Below, piece after piece: positions 6,600 to 12,350 of a DNA stretch of 12,350 nucleotides. The stretch spans positions 1-12,350 of the forward strand of contig JAUWAR010000030.1 in assembly GCA_030601965.1 (NCBI GenBank), in the 5' to 3' direction. The notes under the pieces were generated by a model. It made no database searches. It saw only the letters and a list, made by a program, of their open reading frames with translations, and was not told where the DNA came from. Within the stretch, counting starts at the first letter, position 1. The number at the start of each line of letters is the position of its first letter. Made by a program: the position numbers and the translations under genes. Source of the stretch: a bacterium. Lineage in GTDB: Bacteria; Hydrothermota; UBA3073; JACQXS01; JAUWAR01.

Positions 6600-7112
6600 A
6601 TGATAACCTGTCATCTTAAGGAGAGGGCTTTTCTTGCTATGGTATTTTCATCTATTGAGGTCTATAAACACGAGACATTGGGACTTTTACTTGGATTTAA
6701 AGGTGAAAATTCCTTTGCTATTGAGTATGCCATCCCTTATCAGACCGCGGTTAAGGGTTACTCCTGGGTCTCTCCAAAACCACAAGCCGCAGAAAAAATG
6801 ACCAAGGTTCTTGAGAATATGGCGATTGATGTAATCGGGGATTATCATTCTCATACTCAGTATGGCGAGGACAGAGCAACAACAAGGCCAAGTGGAGACG
6901 ATATTGCTGATATGGAAAAAGGTAAACTCTATATTACAGTGGCGGTAAATGACAAGACAAGAAAAAAAAGATGGATAACAAAGAAGAATGGAAATATTAG
7001 AGGAACCATAGGTGATTATGATGTGGAACTTGGGGCAGTAGTGGCATACGGGAACCATAGGTATAAAAGGGTAAAGATTATATGCCCCTCTGCAACAGGA
7101 TTGGGTTACTAA
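6600..7112 (+). CDS. JAMM/MPN (Mov34) family metalloprotease
   Basis: This 170-residue protein has the JAMM zinc site in order: Glu25 in ETLGLLLG, His83 and His85 in DYHSHTQYG, then Ser98 and Asp101 in PSGDD. JAMM enzymes cleave isopeptide or peptide bonds near ubiquitin-like proteins, or sulfur-carrier and other small conjugates in prokaryotes. The second His and the Ser are 12 residues apart, several more than in the classical motif, so the metal loop is enlarged. From the ATG at 6600 the first helix ERAFLAMVFSSIEVY is complete as the fold needs; an internal ATG at 6639 would cut it. The ribosome site is weak (AAAGAG). No ubiquitin-like, E1-like or sulfur-carrier gene is visible nearby. It is followed on the same strand by dprA after 118 bases containing a repeat. 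Confidence 0.82.
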   Translation: MITCHLKERAFLAMVFSSIEVYKHETLGLLLGFKGENSFAIEYAIPYQTAVKGYSWVSPKPQAAEKMTKVLENMAIDVIGDYHSHTQYGEDRATTRPSGDDIADMEKGKLYITVAVNDKTRKKRWITKKNGNIRGTIGDYDVELGAVVAYGNHRYKRVKIICPSATGLGY

Positions 7113-7131
7113 CCTTTTAAGCATTGTAATC

Positions 7132-7212
7132 TGTCATTGCGAGTCCCGATTTCTCGGGACGAAGCAATCCCATCTTTTAGATTGCTTCGTCGTTTCACTC
7201 CTCGCAATGACA
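7132..7212. repeat. 81-bp compound palindromic repeat element
   Basis: The outer arms TGTCATTGCGAG (7132-7143) and CTCGCAATGACA (7201-7212) are perfect 12-bp inverted repeats. Inside, GTCCCGA-TTTC-TCGGGAC (7143-7160) forms a small hairpin, and GACGAAGCAATC (7158-7169) pairs perfectly with GATTGCTTCGTC (7180-7191). This GTCATTGCGAG...GAAGCAATC architecture recurs, from memory, as a dispersed intergenic repeat in many environmental bacterial genomes. It encodes no protein and separates the JAMM gene from dprA. Confidence 0.85.
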
Positions 7213-7230
7213 CTCGTAATCTTTTATGTT

Positions 7231-8292
7231 ATGGAGGACTGGATTAGGTTATCTCATGTAGAAGGTATAGGAGAAACAAGGCTCCGAAACCTCATTGCTC
7301 ATTTTGGCTCTCCAGATAAGGTATTTGACGAGAGCCTTGAAAATCTCGGAAGATTTATTGATATAAAAACTGCAGAGGCAATTAAAACTGCAAAAAATTC
7401 AAATATAGAAAAAGAACTCTCTTTGATAAATAGTCTTAATGTCAAAGTCTTAAAATTCAACGAAGACTTATACCCAGAATCACTAAAAGAAATAGAAGTT
7501 CCACCACCTATCCTTTATGTAAGAGGAGAAATAAAAGAACAGGATAAAAGGGCAATTGCCATAGTAGGAACCAGAAGACCAACTTTTTATGGAAAGTTCG
7601 TGGCGGAAGAGTTTGCACAGGGTTTAGCACAAAAGGGCATTACTATTGTAAGTGGTATGGCAAGGGGTATTGATACAAGCGCTCATAAAGGAGCACTCAA
7701 AGCAAAGGGAAGGACGATTGCGGTTTTGGGCTGTGGAGTAGATAGAATATATCCTTCAGAAAATAAAGAACTTATGCAAAAGATAATATCTAATGGGGCT
7801 TGTATCTCGGAATTTCCAATGGGGACTGGACCTCTTGCAGAAAACTTTCCAAAAAGAAACAGAATAATAAGTGGCTTATGTTTAGGGGTTATAGTAGTAG
7901 AAGCCGGTCAGCGAAGCGGAACGTTTATTACAGTCAATTCAGCTCTGGACCAGAGCAAGGAAGTCTTTGCCGTACCTGGAAATATTACTTCAGAGCAGAG
8001 CAAAGGAACAAACAAACTCATTATGGATGGTGCAAAGCCTGTTACCTGTGTTGATGATGTGCTTAATTTTCTTGGAATACATATAGATTACGAGCAAAAA
8101 CTAAAAGCAGTGCAACTCAGTCTAACTGAGAGTAAAATCCTTTCTCTTCTCTCTTCTGAGCCTGAACATATAGATTCTATTTCAGGGAGGTCAAAAATCC
8201 CTGTTCAACAACTATCTGCACTTTTTTTGGGTTTAGAACTCAAGGATATAATAAAACAACTCCCAGGCAGGTATTTTGTTAAAAATGTGTAA
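7231..8292 (+). CDS. dprA: DNA-processing protein DprA
   Basis: This 353-residue cytoplasmic protein loads RecA onto incoming single-stranded DNA during natural transformation and is also kept in many non-competent bacteria. An N-terminal SAM/helix-hairpin-helix-like section (1-65, with VEGIGETRLRNLIAHFG) precedes the Rossmann-type DprA domain (about 75-285). Its family signatures are AIVGTRRPTFYGK, SGMARGIDTSAHKGAL, VLGCGVDRIYP, FPKRNRIISGL and GQRSGTFITVNSALDQ. A C-terminal winged-helix section (about 295-353) completes it, so the full three-domain form is present. I take ATG 7231 (MEDWIRLSHVEGIG). The in-frame ATG at 7207 gives eight extra residues, but its bases lie inside the palindromic repeat. 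The 3' end overlaps the convergent ribBA by 14 bases. Confidence 0.95.
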   Translation: MEDWIRLSHVEGIGETRLRNLIAHFGSPDKVFDESLENLGRFIDIKTAEAIKTAKNSNIEKELSLINSLNVKVLKFNEDLYPESLKEIEVPPPILYVRGEIKEQDKRAIAIVGTRRPTFYGKFVAEEFAQGLAQKGITIVSGMARGIDTSAHKGALKAKGRTIAVLGCGVDRIYPSENKELMQKIISNGACISEFPMGTGPLAENFPKRNRIISGLCLGVIVVEAGQRSGTFITVNSALDQSKEVFAVPGNITSEQSKGTNKLIMDGAKPVTCVDDVLNFLGIHIDYEQKLKAVQLSLTESKILSLLSSEPEHIDSISGRSKIPVQQLSALFLGLELKDIIKQLPGRYFVKNV

Positions 8293-9484
8293 ATATGTGC
8301 CCTAATTTGGTCTTTTTTGTCTCAAGATACTCCTTGTTGATTTTGTTTGGTGGGATTTCAATCGGAATCCTTTCTACAATTTTAAGCCCATAAGCCTCAA
8401 GTCCGATAATCTTCTTTGGATTATTGGTGAGCACCCTTATAGTAGAAAGCCCCAGGTCCACAAGTATCTGGGCACCTATACCATAATCTCTTAAATCAGG
8501 TGCAAAACCTAATGCGATATTCGCCTCTACAGTATCCATACCCTGGTCCTGAAGAGTATATGCCTTTACTTTGTTCGCAAGCCCAATTCCCCTTCCCTCC
8601 TGTCTCATATATAAAAATACACCCAATCCCTCAGCATTAATCATTGCAAGAGCCTTTTCTAACTGCTCTCCACAATCACACCTGAAAGAGCCAAACACAT
8701 CACCTGTAAGACACTGAGAATGAACCCGAACAAGAACATTCTTTTTGCCTTCTACTTTTCCTTTCACAACTGCTAAATGATGATAATTTGTCAGGATACT
8801 CTCGTATATATGAATAGTGAACTCACCATATTTTGTAGGAAGTGGCGCAGAAACAAGTTTCTTTACAAGTTTCTCCTTTTTGTGTCTATATTCAATGAGA
8901 TTTTTAATAGTAATAATTTTTAAAGAGAACTTGTCTGCAATCTTCATAAGTGTCGGAACCCTTGCCATAGTTCCATCTTCATCCATAATCTCACAGAGCA
9001 CTCCTGCTGGATATAATCCTGCAAGTTTTGCAAGGTCACCAACTGCTTCTGTATGACCTGCACGCCTCAGAACTCCTCCATCCTTTTGAGCAAGTGGGAA
9101 GATATGACCAGGTCTCGCAAGGTCGTCAGGTTGTGTATCAGGATTAATAGCACACAGAATAGTCTTTGCCCTATCGTGTGCACTTATACCAGTAGTTACG
9201 CCCTTCCTGGCATCTATTGAAACACCAAATGCAGTGCTAAACCTGGAGGTATTATCCTCAGCCATTTTAGGAATATTAAGTTCATCAAGTCTTTTCTGGG
9301 TGAGTGCAAGACAGATAAGTCCCCTGCCGTGTTTAGCCATAAAGTTAATTGCTTGAGGGGTTACTTTTTCTGCTGCAATAATGAAATCACCCTCATTTTC
9401 TCTATTCTCATCATCACAACAGATGACCATCTTACCATTTTTTATATCTTCAAGTGCAGATTGTATCGTAGCAAAATTACTCAT
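8279..9484 (-). CDS. ribBA: Bifunctional 3,4-dihydroxy-2-butanone-4-phosphate synthase / GTP cyclohydrolase II
   Basis: This 401-residue cytoplasmic enzyme feeds both branches of riboflavin synthesis. The RibB half (1-200) makes dihydroxybutanone phosphate from ribulose 5-phosphate and shows DDENRENEGD, HGRGLICLAL, RAGHTEAVGDLAKLAG and LCEIMDEDG. The RibA half (about 205-401) opens GTP and shows SQCLTGDVFGSFRCDCGEQL with the three zinc cysteines, RQEGRGIGL, and DLRDYGIGAQIL followed by LTNNPKK. Both active sites look intact, which is not always so in RibBA proteins. The ATG overlaps the ribE stop in an ATGA (9481-9484), so the two are translated together. ribD and ribH are not in the window. 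The stop lies inside the 3' end of dprA. Confidence 0.96.
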   Translation of the reverse strand: MSNFATIQSALEDIKNGKMVICCDDENRENEGDFIIAAEKVTPQAINFMAKHGRGLICLALTQKRLDELNIPKMAEDNTSRFSTAFGVSIDARKGVTTGISAHDRAKTILCAINPDTQPDDLARPGHIFPLAQKDGGVLRRAGHTEAVGDLAKLAGLYPAGVLCEIMDEDGTMARVPTLMKIADKFSLKIITIKNLIEYRHKKEKLVKKLVSAPLPTKYGEFTIHIYESILTNYHHLAVVKGKVEGKKNVLVRVHSQCLTGDVFGSFRCDCGEQLEKALAMINAEGLGVFLYMRQEGRGIGLANKVKAYTLQDQGMDTVEANIALGFAPDLRDYGIGAQILVDLGLSTIRVLTNNPKKIIGLEAYGLKIVERIPIEIPPNKINKEYLETKKTKLGHIFTHF

Positions 9485-10074
9485 CTCTGTAACAAATATT
9501 TCCCAATTATATCACTTTCTATATTAACAAAATCCCCTGTTTTTAAAAACTTGAGAGTGGTGTTGTCCTGAGTATAAGGAATAATTGAAATAGTAAAACA
9601 ACTATTATTTTTACCTGCCACAGTAAGACTTACTCCATCAATTGTAATACTCCCTTTTGGAACAATATATTTCAATAGTTCTCTGTCAATAGATATAGAA
9701 AAGGTTATAGTGCCCTGAGAGACTCTTTTAGATATAATCTTACCCTTACCATCAATATGACCCTGAACAAGATGTCCTCCCAGTCTATCTCCCATTTTGA
9801 TTGCTCGTTCAATATTAACAGGTGTGCCTTTTCTAATATTCCCAAGTGTTGTCGTTTTAAGTGTCCCATTACTTGCAAATACTTGAAACCAGTCTTTTTC
9901 GCTTTTTGTTACTGTGAGACAAACTCCATTGATAGATATACTTTCACCTTTCAGAATTGAGCCCTGAACTTGTTTCAGGGGAGAATTGAGAATTGAGAAT
10001 GTCAGTCTCTTGCCCCCTTCTGTAAATATAGACTCTACACAAGTTCCCAGTTTTTCAATAATTCCTGTAAACAT
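9481..10074 (-). CDS. ribE: Riboflavin synthase alpha subunit
   Basis: This 197-residue enzyme converts two 6,7-dimethyl-8-ribityllumazine molecules to riboflavin. It has the two tandem lumazine-binding barrels of the family: MFTGIIEKLG to GVCLTV (1-55) and GHLVQGHIDGKG to GVSLTV (about 95-152). The C-terminal helix expected for trimerisation is present. In barrel one the usual short link between LTIxAP and GDSI is lengthened. Residues 32-38 (PLKQVQG) come from a palindrome (9962-9980), and SIL is repeated on either side (27-29 as SIL, 39-41 as SIL). The insertion is in frame and upstream of the GVCLTV motif. ribE heads the ribE-ribBA operon. A promoter candidate ends almost at the ATG, leaving no room for an FMN riboswitch. 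Confidence 0.94.
   Translation of the reverse strand: MFTGIIEKLGTCVESIFTEGGKRLTFSILNSPLKQVQGSILKGESISINGVCLTVTKSEKDWFQVFASNGTLKTTTLGNIRKGTPVNIERAIKMGDRLGGHLVQGHIDGKGKIISKRVSQGTITFSISIDRELLKYIVPKGSITIDGVSLTVAGKNNSCFTISIIPYTQDNTTLKFLKTGDFVNIESDIIGKYLLQR
9953..10001. repeat. Palindrome with flanking direct repeats inside ribE
   Basis: CCCTGAA (9962-9968) and TTCAGGG (9974-9980) form a 7-bp stem with a five-base loop. The palindrome is flanked by the 9-bp direct repeat AGAATTGAG (9953-9961 and 9982-9990). Immediately after come three 7-bp units GAGAATT, GAGAATT, GAGAATG (9981-10001). The direct repeat could be a target duplication or simply part of the tandem 7-mers. Confidence 0.65.
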
Positions 10075-10081
10075 TACTCGG

Positions 10082-10111
10082 AAAATAACCTAAATCTCTT
10101 AAAAAAGTCAA
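10082..10111 (-). promoter_or_regulatory. Promoter of the ribE-ribBA operon
   Basis: On the minus strand TTGACT (10106-10111) is followed after 18 bp by TATTTT (10082-10087). It lies wholly between the endonuclease Q stop and the ribE ATG. The predicted start is within a base or two of the ATG at 10074, implying a leaderless or nearly leaderless message. Confidence 0.4.
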
Positions 10112-10113
10112 GA

Positions 10114-11364
10114 CTAAAATAACCTTATCTGCTCAGTCTTTTTCTCTTTCTCCTCTTCCTTAAAGATTTTTATCTCACCATATACCCCATCATATCCAGG
10201 AATCACTTCTACCTTCTCTTCTCGCACATTTGTTATTCCCTGTGCAATTTGGCGAGAAGTTGTTTCCTCTAAATCTTCAAACGAAATGTCTAATAAACAC
10301 CCGAATTCTGAACCAAAATGATAAATAAGTTTATTGTATTCAACTTGTACTGTTTTGCTATCTTTTCCTATAGATAAAACATCTGCAATGATTTCTCTTA
10401 ATGGGATAAGATGTTTGCACGGGAGCGCATTTTCTGGGATAGTGCCTTCTTCCCTATCACTCAATTCTATTACTCTATGCATTACACCAATCGTAATCCT
10501 TTTTCCACACTTTGGACAAAGATTATTGTGAGCCAGAGCCTCTTCTGGTGAAATTCTTGTTCCGCATTTTCTGTGTCCATCCCAATGATACTTGCCTTCT
10601 TGTGGGAAAAATTCAACCGTAAATTTAAATCTATTCCTGTCCTTGTTCTTTATTACATTTATTACCTCAAAATAATCAAGTTTGCAATCAAAACAATTTA
10701 CCTCTCTACCGATTGTTGCAGGTGAGTGTGCATCAGAATTAGATATGAGGGCAAACCTATCAAGTGTTGAAAGCCGCCAATTCATTGGTGGGTCAGAAGA
10801 TAACCCTGTTTCAAGGGCAAAGATATTGGCGGTTTGGTCTCCAAAGCATTCTTCTATCTTATCAAAACCAAAATTTGCGCCAAACAGAGAGAACCAGGGT
10901 GTCCATATATGTGCAGGTACAATAAATGCATCGGGACATATCTCTATTATCTTTTTCACCATAATTTCTGCATCAAGAGAAAGGGTAGGTCTTCCGTCAG
11001 ACTCAAGTTTTCCATATCTTCCAAGAAACCCATTTATATTCTCGGCATCCTTGAAATCTGGAACAAGTATAACAATATGAACCTTTCTGAGTTTACCAAA
11101 TTTCTCAAATATATTATTTACCTCAGTTGAAAGGATAAAATTGGTATCTGTACCAGACTGGTCTGCATATTTGTATATGCCTGAACCTGCAGGTTCAAGG
11201 GTTTTAGCGAGTTCTTTAAGATAAGTAGGATGTGTGAAATCGCCTGTGCCCATGAGTTTTATACCTTTTTTGGCTGCACTCTCGGCAATGCTTTTCACAT
11301 CCATTTGTGGAGATGTTGCCCTTGAGTATTTGGTATGAATATGTAAATCAGCAAAAAAAGACAT
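10114..11364 (-). CDS. Endonuclease Q (PHP-family DNA repair nuclease)
   Basis: This 416-residue protein matches endonuclease Q, which nicks DNA 5' of deaminated bases (uracil, hypoxanthine) and abasic sites. The PHP metal-site motifs appear in order: DLHIHTKYSRATS (His8, His10), GTGDFTHP (38-46), TEVN (80-83), PAHIWTPWFS (150-159) and NSDAHSP (209-215). A zinc-ribbon-like section follows: GKYHWDGHRKCGTR (257-270), then CPKCGKRITIGVMHRV (283-298) and LSDREEG. This combination of PHP barrel plus ribbon is diagnostic for EndoQ. A lysine- and glutamate-rich tail ends in QIRLF, which resembles a PCNA/sliding-clamp-binding peptide; this fits reported EndoQ-PCNA cooperation in archaea but is inference here. 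The gene follows the saccharopine dehydrogenase-family gene after 61 bases and precedes ribE by 39. Confidence 0.88.
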   Translation of the reverse strand: MSFFADLHIHTKYSRATSPQMDVKSIAESAAKKGIKLMGTGDFTHPTYLKELAKTLEPAGSGIYKYADQSGTDTNFILSTEVNNIFEKFGKLRKVHIVILVPDFKDAENINGFLGRYGKLESDGRPTLSLDAEIMVKKIIEICPDAFIVPAHIWTPWFSLFGANFGFDKIEECFGDQTANIFALETGLSSDPPMNWRLSTLDRFALISNSDAHSPATIGREVNCFDCKLDYFEVINVIKNKDRNRFKFTVEFFPQEGKYHWDGHRKCGTRISPEEALAHNNLCPKCGKRITIGVMHRVIELSDREEGTIPENALPCKHLIPLREIIADVLSIGKDSKTVQVEYNKLIYHFGSEFGCLLDISFEDLEETTSRQIAQGITNVREEKVEVIPGYDGVYGEIKIFKEEEKEKKTEQIRLF

Positions 11365-11377
11365 AAATTTAATTATT

Positions 11378-11413
11378 CCTGACTGCCCTGCCTACCGTCA
11401 GGCAGGCGTCAGG
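11378..11413. repeat. Nested palindrome upstream of endonuclease Q gene
   Basis: The outer arms CCTGAC (11378-11383) and GTCAGG (11408-11413) enclose CCTGCCT (11387-11393) and AGGCAGG (11400-11406) with loop ACCGTC. It fills most of the 61-base gap. There is no T-tract on either side, so it is not a typical terminator. It shares GGCAGGCG with the repeat inside the amidotransferase gene. Confidence 0.75.
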
Positions 11414-11425
11414 CAAGTTATGATT

Positions 11426-12350
11426 TCAGGATAGTTTAATATCTTCTTGAATAACAAGTCCTCTCTGTCGTGCCTCCTCTACAATGGTTGCGCCCGGAAC
11501 CACCGACTCAACTGGTATCACACCATGAGGTATCTTGCCCTGTGCAGCAAGGATAGCAATAATTGAGGCATGCCAGCCCGTTAATCTCTGCATCGCCGTG
11601 AAACCCGTCTTCTCATCATAGTAGTCTATAAGCTCAACAACAGCCTCAGCAGAGCAACCATCCTTTTCACCCACACATTTAACTCGTATCACACATATAT
11701 CACGAACTTCAGGCTCTGTTATCTTTGTTTCAAGCAGTGAATGAAACAGATTACGTGGCACAACCTTAGTCTCACCTACCTGCACAGGCTCTATTCCCAG
11801 AAGACCAATCTCTACAAATGCCTTAAATTGTACCCAATGACCAGGATACCGCAGAGTCCTGTTTTCCAAACATTCAAGTTTCCCCTCAAATGTCCATGGT
11901 GCAGTTGATAACCCCCCAGATGTAACAAATGCCTCCAGCCGACCCAATGGTGGTGGAAACTTTAACTCCTCAAATCCATCAAAACACGGTACCTCAATAA
12001 TCTTTCCATTGCGAAGAAAATAGGCACTGCCATAGTATTCATTTATCAATCCGTCAATGCTAAATGTGGAAACATAATTCCACGGCGGTCTCGGTTCCTG
12101 CGGTAGTCCTCCATCCCAGATATAGACTTCTCGTGCTCTGTCTAAAAGTGACATCGCATATGTCGCAAGTGAAATATTCATTCCAGGTCCCATGCCGCAG
12201 TCAGGAACAATTGTTATACCCGCTGATTTGGCTTCACCATCACGGTCTATTTGCTTTCTAACTACCCCTGTATTGCCACCAAAATCGCACATATTCGCTC
12301 CAACACGGATGGCGACTTCCATTATGCCTATATTGAATGTAAAATGCACA
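11426..12350 (-). CDS. Saccharopine dehydrogenase-family oxidoreductase, C-terminal part (5' end beyond window)
   Basis: The 307 or so visible residues run off the right edge; the GTG at 12347-12349 is internal, not the start. The missing N-terminus should hold most of the NAD(P)-binding Rossmann domain. Visible are the end of that domain (AIRVGANMCDFGGN) and the catalytic/oligomerisation domain with IVPDCGMGPGM, DGGLPQEPRPPWNY, STFSIDGLINEY, LGRLEAFVTSGG and STAPWTFEG. This pattern fits the Lys9-like saccharopine reductase/lysine dehydrogenase/carboxynorspermidine synthase superfamily. Whether it acts in lysine metabolism or polyamine synthesis cannot be decided here. The end, VVPGATIVEEARQRGLVIQEDIKL, looks intact. 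It may be cotranscribed with endonuclease Q. Confidence 0.82.
   Translation of the reverse strand, partial: VHFTFNIGIMEVAIRVGANMCDFGGNTGVVRKQIDRDGEAKSAGITIVPDCGMGPGMNISLATYAMSLLDRAREVYIWDGGLPQEPRPPWNYVSTFSIDGLINEYYGSAYFLRNGKIIEVPCFDGFEELKFPPPLGRLEAFVTSGGLSTAPWTFEGKLECLENRTLRYPGHWVQFKAFVEIGLLGIEPVQVGETKVVPRNLFHSLLETKITEPEVRDICVIRVKCVGEKDGCSAEAVVELIDYYDEKTGFTAMQRLTGWHASIIAILAAQGKIPHGVIPVESVVPGATIVEEARQRGLVIQEDIKLS

Noticed and set aside
7207..7230. Upstream ATG giving an eight-residue longer DprA
   Set aside because: The codon is made by the palindromic repeat arm; MEDWIRLSHVEGIG from 7231 is a typical DprA beginning.
11182..11197. Perfect 16-bp palindrome TGAACCTGCAGGTTCA inside the endonuclease Q gene
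   Set aside because: It encodes LEPAGSG, which fits the conserved LEP...GLY segment of the family, so it is not an added peptide and is probably a coincidence.

Overview
The window is an AT-rich, tightly packed stretch of bacterial chromosome with no intergenic gap longer than about 120 bp. It holds one tRNA tail and twelve protein genes. A gingipain-type protease with a type IX/Por-like C-terminal sorting domain and an ExbD/TolR protein both point to a Gram-negative cell envelope. Together with a bacterial endonuclease Q and several families of short palindromic repeats, this suggests an uncultivated candidate-phylum bacterium (WOR-3/TA06/Omnitrophota-like). That placement is an impression from gene content, not a determination.

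Layout. 1-28: 3' end of a probable tRNA-Pro on the + strand. 34-3153 (minus): a three-gene unit of a PuuD-like class I amidotransferase (gamma-glutamyl hydrolase type), a mutarotase-fold protein and a GCS2-type carboxylate-amine ligase with an apparent winged-helix tail. 3154-3265: a divergent control region with two identical perfect 16-bp palindromes and back-to-back TTGACA boxes. 3266-3808 (+): a glyoxalase II-like metallo-beta-lactamase hydrolase. 3811-6482 (minus): a gingipain-family protease followed by an orphan ExbD. 6483-6599: a second divergent region with back-to-back TTGACA boxes. 6600-8292 (+): a JAMM metalloprotease and DprA, separated by an 81-bp compound palindromic repeat. 8279-10074 (minus): ribE and ribBA, a riboflavin operon. 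10114-12350 (minus): endonuclease Q and the C-terminal part of a saccharopine dehydrogenase-family enzyme.

How the genes may work together. The left-hand cluster pairs a predicted gamma-glutamyl-type ligase with a predicted gamma-glutamyl hydrolase, and both it and the divergent thioesterase-type MBL hydrolase start at a shared doubly-operated promoter. It reads as a small regulated module for a gamma-glutamyl or thiol metabolite, but this is inference. The riboflavin genes and DprA are housekeeping.

The most unusual signal is that short palindromic repeats lie inside two enzyme genes in frame. They add short peptide segments to the PuuD-like protein (about residues 38-60) and to riboflavin synthase (about residues 32-38). 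Similar or unrelated palindromes sit in the gaps at 4230-4245, 7132-7212 and 11378-11413. This resembles the known behaviour of Rickettsia palindromic elements.
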